Counted from the first letter of the stretch, positions 8,172-18,309 are shown. The stretch: DNA of 64,000 nucleotides from Alicyclobacillus sp. ALC3 (GCF_028751195.1 NZ_CP066784.1:1860001-1924000), one strand, 5' to 3'. Numbers and translations are program-made. Notes: generated from the letters alone by a model not told the origin.

Positions 8172-8744
8172 TTGATCACGGAAAAGTTGCGCCCGGAACT
8201 CGCAATCCTGTTCGTTGGCTTTAACCCGTCGCTGACCTCCTATGAACGCGGTTTCAATTACGCAGGACGCAGTAACCGGTTTTACCGCATCCTGTTTGAG
8301 AGCGGGTTAACAGACCGCCAGTATGCGCCGGAGGAGAGCCCGAACTTGCTCGATGACTACCAGTATGGGTTCACCAACTTGGTGGCGAGGCCGACACAAC
8401 GCGCGGACGAGTTGTCGCGTAGTGAGTACCGTGAAGGCGCCCACGTTTTGCGGCGCAAACTGGAGGAATTTGCACCGCGCGTGGCGTGCTACGTTGGCAA
8501 AGGCGTCTACGAGCAGTTCACCGGACGCCGGAAAGTCACGTGGGGCGTCCAGAAACTGAACGAGGTGCCGGGCGTGATCGACTTCGTCGGTCCGTCGTCA
8601 AGCGGCTTGGTCCGAATGACACTGGCGGCACAGGTCGAGATTTACTCAGAACTGGCACAGTTGCTCAAGTGTGACGCTGACTCTACTGCAGCAGGTGCTT
8701 CGAATTCACCGGGTGCTACGGATGCCTCGGACCTTACTCGCTAG
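8172..8744 (+). CDS. mug: G/U mismatch-specific DNA glycosylase (Mug/TDG family)
   Basis: A 190-residue uracil-DNA glycosylase-fold protein that removes uracil or ethenocytosine from mispairs. FVGFNPSLTSYERGFNYAGRSNRF matches the Mug active-site loop, with the catalytic Asn in FNPS. VTWGVQKLN follows, and GPSSSGLVRM replaces the usual NPSGLS intercalation loop. The in-frame start can only be TTG 8172 or later, because TGA precedes it at 8163. The strong AAAGGAGG (8152-8159) instead fits an out-of-frame ATG at 8165. Either that ATG opens a 19-codon leader, or one extra base shifts the frame. The last 25 residues are low-complexity. Confidence 0.85.
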   Translation: MITEKLRPELAILFVGFNPSLTSYERGFNYAGRSNRFYRILFESGLTDRQYAPEESPNLLDDYQYGFTNLVARPTQRADELSRSEYREGAHVLRRKLEEFAPRVACYVGKGVYEQFTGRRKVTWGVQKLNEVPGVIDFVGPSSSGLVRMTLAAQVEIYSELAQLLKCDADSTAAGASNSPGATDASDLTR

Positions 8745-8790
8745 GAGTCAGCAATTACAGCCGCCCATTGCGGCGCAAGGAGTTTTCACG

Positions 8791-10143
8791 ATGCGCACAG
8801 GTCGAATGGTCGCCTACAGCGCCGGCAATGTCGGCGCCTCCATGCTGATTCAGGCGTTTTCAACATTCGCATACTTCTACTACGTCGATCAGCTGCGAGT
8901 ACCGGATACTTGGATCTCCACCGCACTCGTCATTCACGGCATTTTTAACGCAGTCCTCAATCCTGTCTCCGGACAGCTGTCGGACGGCACCAAATCAAGG
9001 CTCGGGCGCCGTCTGCCGTGGATGATCGGCGGTATGTTGCCGCTCGCTGTGGTCTACGTCCTGATTTGGTCGCCACTCGTAGCAAAGACGCACGTTCAAG
9101 CACTCCTCGTCTACTTCTTTATCGTCGTCCTTTTATACGACATTTTTTACGTCTTTGTGGTGTTAAACTGGACTTCCCAGTTTCCCGAGTTGTTCCATCG
9201 CCTGCGTGACCGTTCCGTGGTCTCTGCCTGGCGACAGATGTTTGGCATCATCGGCATGATTGTCGGCGTCGCCATCCCGCCGCTCATCTACACCACCCTC
9301 GGCTGGACGACCCTGGGTCTCATCTTCGGTATCGTTGGTCTCATCAGCTTCGTTGTTGCAGTGTACGGTTCGTGGGACCGGACCGGAGCAGCTGAGGTGA
9401 AGGCTGGATTGCCGCTTGGCCAGGCACTGGTTGCTACGTTTCACAACCGCTCGTTCGTCTTTTACGTGATTGGCTCGTTCTTTTTCCAACTAGCCTTTCA
9501 GATCATCCCAGGCGCAATCCCGTTCTTCGGCGAGTACGTTCTACACGCCTCCGGACTTGTCCAGACCCTGATGCTCGGCTCGATGTTCATCGTCGCACTG
9601 CCGATGGTCTACGCCTGGAGCGCCATCACCAACCGCATCGGCCCGCGCAGTGCGGTCATCACCGCGGGCACCATCTTCGCAGTGTCGCTGATTGGCTTCT
9701 GGTTCATCTCTTCCCAGACGATGGCCATCGCATGGGCCGCGGTGCTCGGACTGAGCCTGGCGGGGCTGATGATTCTGCTCGACGTGCTGCTGTCGGACGT
9801 GATTGACGAGGACCACGTGAAGACAGGCACTCCACGCGAAGGCATGTACTTCGGCGTGCAGGGGTTCATCGTGCGCTGGGGTGTTTCGCTGAACGCCGTG
9901 CTGACGACCGAGGTACTCAACCGCTCCCACTACGTGCCGCACGCCGCGCATGAAGCGCCGGCCGTCGCGGTGGGCATTCACTTTCTGCTCAGCTTTGCAC
10001 CCATGCTGTCCGTGCTGCTCGCGGTCGGCTCGTTCCTGTTCTACCCGCTGCACGGACAGCGGTTGAAGACCGTCAAGGAACGACTGGCTCCGGCTGGCGG
10101 CAGGGCGTCTGGGAGCGCCAAATTGGCGCAATCAGTACCGTGA
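8791..10143 (+). CDS. MFS transporter, glycoside-pentoside-hexuronide (GPH) symporter-like
   Basis: A 450-residue integral membrane protein with about 12 predicted hydrophobic segments. Features of the GPH cation symporter family are YSAGNVGASM at the N-terminus, NAVLNPVSGQLSDGTKSRLGRRLPWM in the loop after helix 2, and DVIDEDHVKTGTPREGMYFGVQGF in the late loop. The substrate is probably a sugar or glycoside moved with a cation. ATG 8791 has AAGGAG eight bases upstream; the reading frame also runs upstream into mug. No sugar enzymes are adjacent. Confidence 0.85.
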   Translation: MRTGRMVAYSAGNVGASMLIQAFSTFAYFYYVDQLRVPDTWISTALVIHGIFNAVLNPVSGQLSDGTKSRLGRRLPWMIGGMLPLAVVYVLIWSPLVAKTHVQALLVYFFIVVLLYDIFYVFVVLNWTSQFPELFHRLRDRSVVSAWRQMFGIIGMIVGVAIPPLIYTTLGWTTLGLIFGIVGLISFVVAVYGSWDRTGAAEVKAGLPLGQALVATFHNRSFVFYVIGSFFFQLAFQIIPGAIPFFGEYVLHASGLVQTLMLGSMFIVALPMVYAWSAITNRIGPRSAVITAGTIFAVSLIGFWFISSQTMAIAWAAVLGLSLAGLMILLDVLLSDVIDEDHVKTGTPREGMYFGVQGFIVRWGVSLNAVLTTEVLNRSHYVPHAAHEAPAVAVGIHFLLSFAPMLSVLLAVGSFLFYPLHGQRLKTVKERLAPAGGRASGSAKLAQSVP

Positions 10144-10161
10144 CGCCGAGAACCAGTCGAT

Positions 10162-10181
10162 TAGCGACGCTAGCGTCGCTA
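10162..10181. repeat. Perfect 20-bp palindrome
   Basis: TAGCGACGCT followed by AGCGTCGCTA is a perfect palindrome 18 bases after the transporter stop. It may act as an RNA hairpin or a protein site. No T-run follows. Confidence 0.5.
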
Positions 10182-10308
10182 CAGATTGACGAATTTACGC
10201 TCTCTCTCAGACTTGACCGGGATTCCGCCCCGATAGCGCCCGTTTAGCGCAAGGTCGAGGCGCAGCTCGTTCTACTCGCGTTCAAAACGAAACGGCAAGT
10301 GCATACAC

Positions 10309-10353
10309 AAGGACTGCCCCATCAGACCGTTAAGTCCAGTGGGACAGCCCTTT
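10309..10353. terminator. Bidirectional terminator-like hairpin
   Basis: AAGGACTGCCCCA (10309-10321) pairs with TGGGACAGCCCTTT (10340-10353), giving A/T-flanked ends on both strands. It lies between the convergent transporter and YkuS-like genes. Confidence 0.65.
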
Positions 10354-10404
10354 GTCCGCAGCAAGCCGCAAGCCGCAAGCGCCAACAAACTCAGCCTGGC
10401 CCGG

Positions 10405-10674
10405 TTAACTCATGTACTCCTTCACACGGTCGTACACCTGTTGCGGAGACATCCCATCAGCGTTGATCACGGGCACGTTCGCGACCACATCCTGCATCCC
10501 CATCAGGTTTTGGTCTGCCCCCGTCACAACATAGCAGCAAACGTTCCCCGCTGACGCTTCAGTTGAAGCCGTTGCCGCCTCGGACTGCGCCGGCGTCTCC
10601 ACACACGAGCAACCCTGGCTCTCCAGGTACTCCTTCACATTGTTCAGCGCTGGCTCTACCGCTACTTGCTTCAC
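10405..10674 (-). CDS. UPF0180/YkuS-like protein
   Basis: A small protein of about 89 residues resembling B. subtilis YkuS (UPF0180), whose function is unknown. The shared core is YVVTGADQNLMGMQDV followed by VPVINADGMSPQQVYDRV. Between an N-terminal helix (EPALNNVKEYLESQGC) and the core there is an insertion rich in Ala, Ser and Thr (about 18 residues). Four cysteines occur as CSC and CC pairs. I prefer GTG 10674, spaced 6 bases from GGAGGTG; GTG 10683 overlaps the ribosome site. It is a single gene flanked by intergenic DNA. Confidence 0.75.
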   Translation of the reverse strand: MKQVAVEPALNNVKEYLESQGCSCVETPAQSEAATASTEASAGNVCCYVVTGADQNLMGMQDVVANVPVINADGMSPQQVYDRVKEYMS

Positions 10675-10847
10675 TACAATCACCTCCGATTACAGCTCGA
10701 CCCAAGCAACAGGCCTGCAGTCGGCAGTATGCCAGCCTAGTCCAGCCATTATCCAACGAGTTCTTCTGTCGCCACCAATTTGCGTCCATCCGCCTCGTAC
10801 CCATACAATAGGGAGAGACAAGCAGCAGCGATGTAGGAGGGTATGTA

Positions 10848-12425
10848 TTGAAGATCACGTTCCTCGGCCAAGCTGGCCTGTTCATCGAGACAAAGTACGG
10901 CAGCATTCTCTGTGACCCGTGGTTTCACCCGGCATACTTTGCCTCGTGGTTCCCATTCCCGAGCAATGAGCAGATCGACCGCCAGAAAATTTCTAACCCC
11001 ACGTATTTGTACGTGTCTCACTTGCACCATGATCACTATGATCCGAAGTTTCTACGAGAGGTAGTCAACAAAAACACGATTGTGCTGTTGCCGGACTACC
11101 CGATGAACCACCTGGAACAGGCCCTTCGCGGGCTCGGGTTTCAACACTTCGTCCAGACCAAAAACTGTACACCGTTTGAGCAGGACGGTTTGCGCATGAT
11201 GATCTACGCGCTCACAGCGCCGACAGACGGACCGATTGGCGACTCCGGTTTGATGGTCGACGACGGTGAGGCCCGAATTTTCAATCAAAACGACTCGCGA
11301 CCTGTCGACATGGATCTGCTCGCGAGCCATGGTCCCTACGATGCCCTGTTCCTGCAGTTCTCCGGAGCCATCTGGTACCCGATGGTGTACAAGTTCCCGC
11401 AGGCGATGAAGGACACGCTTAGCCGCAAAAAACGAGACAACCAAATGGCGCGCGCGCTGAAATACGTTACCGAGATTGACGCTAAGTATGTCGTTCCGTC
11501 CGCAGGCCCTCCGTGTTTCCTCGACGACGACTTGTTTGAACTCAACGATTTTCACCGTTCGGACACGAACATCTTCCCGGATCAGACGGTATTCCTTGAG
11601 TACATGCGCGATCACGGCGTTAATTCGGGACGATTGATGCTTCCAGACAGCGTCATGACGCTTGCGAACGGCGAGTGCCGAGTCGAGCACCCGGTGCCTG
11701 ACGCCGAAGTGAATGCTATCTTCACCGACAAAGAGGGGTACCTAAAAGCCTACCAAGCCAGACAACGTGGCGCCATCGAAGCTGAACGCGCCTCGTGGCC
11801 GCACGGAGAAGTTGATGTGCTACCGAGGTTGAAGGAATGGTTCGAACCTTTGATGAGGCAGGCGGATGTGACAGCGGCCGGGATCAACGGACTCATTGTT
11901 CTCGACCTTGGGTCGGAACGGATTTGTCTCGACTTCCACAACCGCACGGTCGACGTGTGGGATGGCGGTGAGTGGGACTACATCTTCGAGATCGAACACG
12001 GTCTCGTCGAGAAGTGTATCCTCAACCACTACGACGACTGGGTCAACGAGTTGTTCCTCTCCTGCCGCTTCCGCGCGCAGAGAAAGGGCGCCTACAATGA
12101 GCACATCTACAACTTCTTCAAGTGTTTATCGCAAGAGCGGATTCAGTACCTTGAGGGTTATTTGGCGGAGAAGGCGCCTGTGCAGGACCTATGGGAATGC
12201 GATGGCTATCTGGTGCAGCGGCGCTGTCCCCACTTGAAGGCAGACCTGACCCGCTTTGGCCACGTGGAGGATGGAATTCTGACGTGCCGCATGCACGGCT
12301 GGCAGTTCGATCTCGAGACAGGCCGGTGTCTGACATCGGACGACCGACATTTGTTTACGCGCAAGATCGAAGGGAAGCTGGACGAAGGCAAGCTGGGCGA
12401 ATCGAGTGAACAGAAACAGCGGTAG
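10848..12425 (+). CDS. MBL-fold hydrolase with C-terminal Rieske [2Fe-2S] domain (CMAH/UlaG-like)
   Basis: A 525-residue protein with a metallo-beta-lactamase domain at residues 1 to about 270. It opens MKITFLGQAGLFIET and has the metal motif HLHHDHYD near residue 58. A middle region of unknown type follows. A Rieske centre lies at about 460-483, with Cys-Pro-His and then Cys-Arg-Met-His. These two domain types also occur in CMP-N-acetylneuraminate hydroxylase, where as I recall the Rieske part is N-terminal. The start is TTG 10848, with TAGGAGG seven bases upstream. No sialic acid genes are nearby, so a redox or oxygenase role on an unknown substrate is likely. Confidence 0.85.
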   Translation: MKITFLGQAGLFIETKYGSILCDPWFHPAYFASWFPFPSNEQIDRQKISNPTYLYVSHLHHDHYDPKFLREVVNKNTIVLLPDYPMNHLEQALRGLGFQHFVQTKNCTPFEQDGLRMMIYALTAPTDGPIGDSGLMVDDGEARIFNQNDSRPVDMDLLASHGPYDALFLQFSGAIWYPMVYKFPQAMKDTLSRKKRDNQMARALKYVTEIDAKYVVPSAGPPCFLDDDLFELNDFHRSDTNIFPDQTVFLEYMRDHGVNSGRLMLPDSVMTLANGECRVEHPVPDAEVNAIFTDKEGYLKAYQARQRGAIEAERASWPHGEVDVLPRLKEWFEPLMRQADVTAAGINGLIVLDLGSERICLDFHNRTVDVWDGGEWDYIFEIEHGLVEKCILNHYDDWVNELFLSCRFRAQRKGAYNEHIYNFFKCLSQERIQYLEGYLAEKAPVQDLWECDGYLVQRRCPHLKADLTRFGHVEDGILTCRMHGWQFDLETGRCLTSDDRHLFTRKIEGKLDEGKLGESSEQKQR

Positions 12426-12460
12426 CAGCAGCCAGCTAGACACAGCCGACTGCCACAATG

Positions 12461-12543
12461 CACGTGCGCAGCCACCATTGGAACGTGCGCAGCCACCATT
12501 GGAACGTGCGCAGCCACCATTGGAACGTGCGCAGCCACCATTG
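12461..12543. repeat. 21-bp tandem repeat, four copies
   Basis: The unit GAACGTGCGCAGCCACCATTG is repeated; the first copy starts with CAC instead of GAAC and the last runs into GGTGCAG. Copies are otherwise identical. It lies in the 180-base gap after the MBL-Rieske gene. There are no spacers, so it is a minisatellite and not a CRISPR. Confidence 0.95.
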
Positions 12544-12648
12544 GTGCAGTCCTAAAGGATCCACCTCCTGTAGCTGTCAGGAGTACGCGTAGGTGGGCAA
12601 TGCGATATGCAGTGCAACGGAACCGGGAGAAGGAGGAATTCGCAGGAT

Positions 12649-12972
12649 ATGGGAATAGTGCACATGGTGTTAGGTATTCTCTTGATTGTGCTGGCGGTGA
12701 TTGCGACCTTTCTTGAAGTCACACGCAGCAGCGGCGTGCCGAAGGGCTTGCGCGGTGCCGTCATCGGCCTGCTCGACCTTGAGGTCCTGCTCGGCATTGC
12801 TACGTGGATTTTCGTCACCAAGCCACCCAGCATTTTGCACCCCGTTTTCATGGTGGTCGGCGTCATCTGTGTCCACATCTTCACTCGCAGCAACAATGGC
12901 AAGTCTAGCCGCGTCTTTGGGTGGATCCTCGCAGACGTGTTACTGATTCTCGGCGCTGTCCTGTTCCGCTGA
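12649..12972 (+). CDS. Small four-helix membrane protein, unknown
   Basis: A 107-residue, very hydrophobic protein with four probable membrane segments, at about residues 2-21, 32-51, 58-76 and 87-105. Short polar loops such as EVTRSSGVPKG and RSNNGKSSR separate them. ATG 12649 is 12 bases after AAGGAGG; in-frame GTG 12658 and ATG 12664 are alternatives. I do not recognise the family, although the size and topology resemble B. subtilis YisL-type proteins. It is flanked on both sides by tandem repeats and has no operon partner. Confidence 0.65.
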   Translation: MGIVHMVLGILLIVLAVIATFLEVTRSSGVPKGLRGAVIGLLDLEVLLGIATWIFVTKPPSILHPVFMVVGVICVHIFTRSNNGKSSRVFGWILADVLLILGAVLFR

Positions 12973-13024
12973 GGAAACTGGCCCGGCGGGTGGGTGCCTT
13001 GGGCTGGTCCATGGGTCCTCGGCA

Positions 13025-13069
13025 CCTGCGATGCTTGAGCCTGCGATGCTTGAGCCTGCGATGCGTAGG
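13025..13069. repeat. 15-bp tandem repeat, three copies
   Basis: CCTGCGATGCTTGAG occurs twice exactly and a third time with changes at the end (CCTGCGATGCGTAGG). It lies shortly after the small membrane protein gene. Confidence 0.9.
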
Positions 13070-13289
13070 CCCGAGGAGAGGTTTCGTGATCACCCCCTCG
13101 AAATAGCCGCGCAGAACAGCTAATCTGCCAGTTTTTATGACTTTTCGTGGATTATAAGCCGTCCGGAAATCCCTAACGGTGCAATTTGGCACCCTGGACC
13201 GCCGCCATGAGGGCTATAAGCTGTTCCCAACGGCTTAAACAAGCTATTTCCGGGCCATCTACGGCACATAAGCTGTTCGGTGCGCTTAT

Positions 13290-13374
13290 CGCAGCCCCGC
13301 GGCTCCCCACGCTCCATACATCCATCGCAGCCCCGCGACTCCCCACGCTCCATACATCCATCGCAGCCCCGCGA
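13290..13374. repeat. 36-bp tandem repeat, about 2.4 copies
   Basis: A unit beginning CGCAGCCCCGCG and ending CATACATCCAT occurs at 13290-13325 and 13326-13361, with one base changed. A partial third copy starts at 13362. It is intergenic, upstream of the ECF-type transporter genes. Confidence 0.92.
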
Positions 13375-13522
13375 CTGTCCCAGCTGCCCGGGCACAGCTA
13401 CCGGTCTGGGGTGCCGTTGCGTCCCTCCAGCCAATTTGTTAACTTTATACCATCGCTGTGTTAACAATTAAGAGGTGCCTATCTCCTCCGAGGCCCCTTA
13501 TCTGTCCCGAGGTGCCTGTCCT

Positions 13523-14502
<980 letters not shown>

Positions 14503-14512
<10 letters not shown>

Positions 14513-16377
14513 TCGTCGAAGGCGTTCGTGTGTTGCCGCCTCGCAGCCGTGATCCGATTCCTGGCGAGCTGAACTGTACCTTTTTGGATGGGCACGTGAC
14601 CCTCGTCGTCGGCACCTCTGGCGCTGGCAAGTCTAGTTTGCTACGGGCTGCTGCTGGTGTGTGGCCACTGGCGAAGGGCCGCGTTCGATACGATGAGGCA
14701 ATCCTCTGGGAGGGGGACGGAAAGCGCCTCAACCAAACGGTGCAACAACGGATCGGCTACGTGTTCCAACAGCCCGAGGACCAACTGTTTGCGCGAACCG
14801 TGAGAGACGAACTCGTGTACTCCCTGCGTCCATATAACTTGCCGTCAATGGAAGTCGAACGCCGCATTGCCACTGCGATCTCGGATTTTCACCTAGACCC
14901 TGCTGTCCTCCACGAGTCACCGCTCAGTTTGAGCGCTGGACAGAAACGGCGTGTGGCGATGGCGGCGACAGTGGCGACGGGCGCCGACTGGCTGTGGTTC
15001 GACGAGCCCACAGCCGGGCTTGACCCGATGTCTGTGGGCTCGTTCGTGACCCTTGTAAAAACCCTCGTGTCCAGCAGGCGCGATTCGGGGCGAGGAGGCA
15101 TCGTCATTGCCACGCACGACCTAGACTGGCTCCTCCCGATCGCTACTGACCTGGTGATACTTGAATGCGGCAGTGTCTGTTGGTCCGGCCCCGTAACATC
15201 TGCACTTGAAACCCCTCACCCGTGGCAGACGGCCGGGGTCGGCTTGCCCGACCGGATTGCTCTCGCGATCGCGTTGCACGAGGCGGGATGGACTCACGTT
15301 CCGACGCTTGCTGACCCGGACGCTTTGGCAGATGCCATTGTAGCTGAAACGCCCCCGCTGCGAGAGGAGAAGACCGCTCGCCCTGCCATCGCCGACCTGG
15401 GCATGATGCGCTTTGACCTACACGCACCTCCGCTTTCCAGCGGGGCCGACCAGACCGAACCGTCTCCGCCGACCAGTGCCCAGCCTGCGCAGCCACACCA
15501 GCCTGACCAGGCACCCCGACCTGGCCTGCCAGGCCAGGTTCCCTGGAGCACCCACTCTCCTGTGTCACCGCCTGCGCAGACAGCAGCGGTGTGGCGCCGC
15601 GGTTGGTTGGATGGTTTCGACCCTCGCGCTAAGTGGGTGTTCGTTGTTCTCGCATCCGTCGCCGTCTTAGTTCAGACGACCTGGCTCGGAATCGGGCTGG
15701 CGGCACTCTGCACGGTGGTGGTTGCAGCGTCTGCTGGGTTGTCCCTGCGCCAGACAGTGCAGGCGCTGCGGCCGTTGTTATGGGTCGCGGCGGCTTCCGG
15801 CGTCGTGTCCGGGCTCCGCTTCGGGCACACGACTGCCGGGTTATGGCACGTCGGCCCAGTGGCTTACGCGTTCCACTCTGCCTCACTGACGCTAACGCAA
15901 ATGGCGAAGGTGATGGTCGTCGTGGTGCTCGGTAGCCTATTGTCAACCACGACGAGCACACTCGCTATGAAAAAAGGCCTGGAGCGCGGCCTCGCACCGC
16001 TCGCGAAGATTGGGCTGCCCGTCAGTGCCTTCGCTCTCGCTGCCGCCCTCATGCTGCGCTTTATTCCGCTGATTTTCCGTGAGACAGACCGGTTCGCGCT
16101 GATCGCTCGGGTGCGTGGGAAGTACCCCACCCGCGGCAACAGCCTGCGCCTGCGTGACACTCCGTCACTACTCGTACCACTGCTGCTGTCAGTGCTACGG
16201 CTTGGCGAGGATGTCGCGCTGGCGATCGAGGCGCGGGGCTACAGCCGGGATCGCCTGTGGAACCGGACTTTCACAGTCGAGCGGGAACCGCTCAGAAGGG
16301 TTGAGTGGGGACTGATGGGGATAGGGTTGCTGTGGCTCGTCATGTTCCTCGTCGTGAGTCATGCCCTGCACCGGTAA
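14503..16377 (+). CDS. Fused ECF transporter ATPase (EcfA2) and transmembrane T component (EcfT)
   Basis: A 624-residue fusion. Residues 1 to about 300 form an ABC ATPase: Walker A GTSGAGKSS, Q-loop FQQPEDQLFA, signature LSAGQKRR, Walker B WLWFDEPTAGLD, switch ATHDLDW. A Pro/Gln-rich linker covers about 310-365. The C-terminal part is EcfT/CbiQ-like, with FDPRAKWVFVV, about five membrane helices, and two coupling motifs of the ARG type (ALIARVRGKY and LAIEARGYSRDR). The GTG start at 14503 overlaps the EcfA1 stop by ten bases after an AAGGCGGTG site. No substrate-binding S component is adjacent, so the substrate (vitamin or metal) is unknown. Confidence 0.9.
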
Positions 16378-16378
16378 A

Positions 16379-16413
16379 TGGGGGCCAAGCCGTTACTGCA
16401 TAATTGGCCCCCA
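16379..16413. terminator. Perfect 10-bp stem at convergent gene ends
   Basis: TGGGGGCCAA (16379-16388) pairs with TTGGCCCCCA (16404-16413) around a 15-base loop. It overlaps the last codons of the signal peptidase gene and directly follows the transporter stop. There is no T-run. Confidence 0.5.
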
Positions 16414-16905
16414 CTTGGAAAACGGGAAAATGACAGCGTCCGCCTGCCCGATAATCGCGGAACGGGCGACGTAGTGGTGGACCCAAAACCGGCTGTCATA
16501 GGAAACCGGGCGGTTGTCGCCCATCATGAAGTAGTGTCCTTGGGGTACGTGATAAGTGCCAAGGCCATGGACGTTTGGACCGTGTGGCCACGGCTGATTG
16601 AGTAAGTGCCCGTTGATGTATACCTGGTTGTACGTAATCGTCACCGTATCGCCTGGCATGCCAATCACGCGCTTGACGTAAATTTGACTCGGGTCGTCCG
16701 GAAAGTGAAACAACACGACTTCACCGCGGTAGATATGGCCCAGTTCAGTCGATACACGATCCACGAAGATATAACATGGAGCGGGGATGGTTGGGCTCAT
16801 CGAATCAGTGGGGACATCGGCCGCATAGGCCACGTAATGGTGAAGCCCAAATGCGATGACGACACCAATCACGGCAGGGTAAATCCAACTCCACGTGGAT
16901 TTCAT
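16393..16905 (-). CDS. Signal peptidase I
   Basis: A type I signal peptidase of about 170 residues, which removes signal peptides at the outer membrane face. One N-terminal membrane helix (WIYPAVIGVVIAFGLHHYV) is followed by the box with the catalytic Ser (VPTDSMSPTI), the box with the general-base Lys (IYVKRVIGMPGD) and the late box MMGDNRPVSYDSR. The length is typical of Gram-positive Sip enzymes. The frame extends to GTG 17001, but that start has no ribosome site; ATG 16905 has GAGAGGGGGA about 13 bases upstream. Confidence 0.93.
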   Translation of the reverse strand: MKSTWSWIYPAVIGVVIAFGLHHYVAYAADVPTDSMSPTIPAPCYIFVDRVSTELGHIYRGEVVLFHFPDDPSQIYVKRVIGMPGDTVTITYNQVYINGHLLNQPWPHGPNVHGLGTYHVPQGHYFMMGDNRPVSYDSRFWVHHYVARSAIIGQADAVIFPFSKWGPIMQ

Positions 16906-17035
16906 CCAGTTCGTAGGAGGTCCCCCTCTCTGTAAGTTAGCAGCCCCAAAAACCACACGCCGGCCAAGCGTTCGAAACCTCTTCAGTATAGCAAAATCCA
17001 CCGGAGGTCAGCTGTGTCTCCTACTGCTCTATCTC

Positions 17036-17362
17036 CTACTGCTCTGGTTGCTGTGCGTTCGTCACCATCTCTCGGTACATCCCGTCTACCAGCTCTGCCT
17101 CTGTAAAATCATCGTCCGTTAAGCCACCTGCGTGCCAACTGGTCAGTCGCACCGTGACTAACTTGAAGTCAACCGCGATAAACGGGTGGTGATTGCGCGC
17201 CTCTGCGAGCTCTGCAACAGCGTTCACAAATGCGATCGCTGATCGGAACGACCCAAACCGGTAGCGCCGCAAGATGGTCTTGTCCTCCCGTTTCCAATCG
17301 GGTAGGTTCGTCAGACTGCGTGCGATGGCGGCTTCTTCCAACTTCTCTGCCACATTTTTCAC
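17036..17362 (-). CDS. 4a-hydroxytetrahydrobiopterin dehydratase (PCD/DCoH)
   Basis: A 108-residue protein of the pterin-4a-carbinolamine dehydratase family, which recycles the cofactor of aromatic amino acid hydroxylases. The family signature is visible as EARNHHPFIAVDF, then TSWHAGGLTDDDF, with His-His-Pro and the later His and Asp in place. The start is GTG 17362, whose GTGA overlaps the stop of the upstream EamA transporter, implying coupling. No phenylalanine hydroxylase gene is in the window. In such bacteria a different pterin role, for example with molybdopterin, is possible. Confidence 0.9.
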   Translation of the reverse strand: MKNVAEKLEEAAIARSLTNLPDWKREDKTILRRYRFGSFRSAIAFVNAVAELAEARNHHPFIAVDFKLVTVRLTSWHAGGLTDDDFTEAELVDGMYREMVTNAQQPEQ

Positions 17363-18276
17363 CCCTCTTGAGACGGCGCTTCAGCGTAGACCGTTACAGC
17401 GTTTGGCACCGTCTTGTCATGTCCCCACAAACTTGTGACAATCACGCCGGCAGTGGCGAGGGCGCCGCCCAGAATTGAAATGAGATGCGGTACCTCGCCG
17501 ATCCAAATCCACGCCACGACTATCGCCAGCACAGGTTCGAGGTACAGCGCGCTCGTGACGACCCCCGCACGCCCAGCTGACAAGGCAATCGCCCACGCTC
17601 CGTAGGCAATGGCCGCCGGGAAGACGCCGATGTAGAGGATGGTCAGGGTCCCGCTAACGGGTACCCGCGCAATTTGGTGGATGAGCCCAGGTGTGAACCA
17701 AAGCATCGGGATCGTCCCAAACCAAGTAAAGTACGCCGACATGTCAATGGGCGAATAGCGCGTATACAACGCCTTCTGATAGACGAAGAAGAACGACGTA
17801 CCGACGGCAGCAAGTACAAGCAACATCGCGCCGTACGTAAAACTCGGGGAGTGGCCGGACGCAAACGCAATGACAGCGACTCCTCCAAAGCCAAGTCCAA
17901 TCCCCAGCCAGCCGAAGCGGTTAAGGCGTTCGGAAAGCGCGAACACGGCAATGAGCGCGGTGAACGCAGGTGCGCTCGCGATGATTAAGCTGGCTGTGCC
18001 AGCTTGCACCGTGCGTTCGCCGAACGTCAGGGCAATGTGGTACACCGAGATCCCGGAAAATCCGAGCACAGCGATGAACGGGATGTCGCGCAGACGCGGC
18101 ACCGCAATTCTGCGCACTGCCGCGTAAATGGCAAACACGGCTGAAGCGCTGAGGAAGCGAATCAATACCACGTGTCCCGCTGTGTAACCGGCAGCGAGGC
18201 CGACGCGGATGCCTGCGAAGGCAGAAGACCACAAGAGCAACGTCACTGATGCGGCCACCATGGCCTTCACATTCAT
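17359..18276 (-). CDS. EamA/DMT-family transporter
   Basis: A 305-residue membrane protein with ten probable helices in two EamA repeats. It starts MNVKAMVAASVTLLLWSSAFAG, a typical first helix with the WSSAF motif. The second half has the matching YLEPVLAIVVAWIWIGE block before the last helices. The family exports amino acids, nucleosides or other metabolites; the substrate is unknown here. ATG 18276 has GGAAGGA nine bases upstream, while the open frame runs further to 18462. It overlaps the dehydratase gene by four bases. Confidence 0.88.
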   Translation of the reverse strand: MNVKAMVAASVTLLLWSSAFAGIRVGLAAGYTAGHVVLIRFLSASAVFAIYAAVRRIAVPRLRDIPFIAVLGFSGISVYHIALTFGERTVQAGTASLIIASAPAFTALIAVFALSERLNRFGWLGIGLGFGGVAVIAFASGHSPSFTYGAMLLVLAAVGTSFFFVYQKALYTRYSPIDMSAYFTWFGTIPMLWFTPGLIHQIARVPVSGTLTILYIGVFPAAIAYGAWAIALSAGRAGVVTSALYLEPVLAIVVAWIWIGEVPHLISILGGALATAGVIVTSLWGHDKTVPNAVTVYAEAPSQEG

Positions 18277-18309
18277 CGATGTCGCTTCCTTCCGAAGAGA
18301 CCTAACACT

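Larger units (their letters stand above)
12973..13522. other. Gene-free stretch with repeats and an inverted repeat
   Basis: About 550 bases without a convincing gene. It holds two direct-repeat blocks (listed separately). A perfect 8-bp inverted repeat lies just before the ABC transporter genes: TTGTTAAC at 13436-13443 and GTTAACAA at 13460-13467, with a 16-base spacer. The inverted repeat could be an operator. A minus-strand reading frame across the 36-bp repeat is judged not to be a gene. Confidence 0.5.

Noticed and set aside
12461..12543. Direct repeats as a possible CRISPR array
   Set aside because: Units are contiguous with no unique spacers and no cas genes are present.
13135..13467. 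110-codon minus-strand frame with Cys/Arg-rich internal repeats
   Set aside because: The repeats only mirror the intergenic 36-bp DNA repeat; there is no ribosome site or family resemblance.
16393..16413. Hairpin as a specific attachment site
   Set aside because: It is a simple convergent-end stem with no integrase gene or duplicated core nearby.
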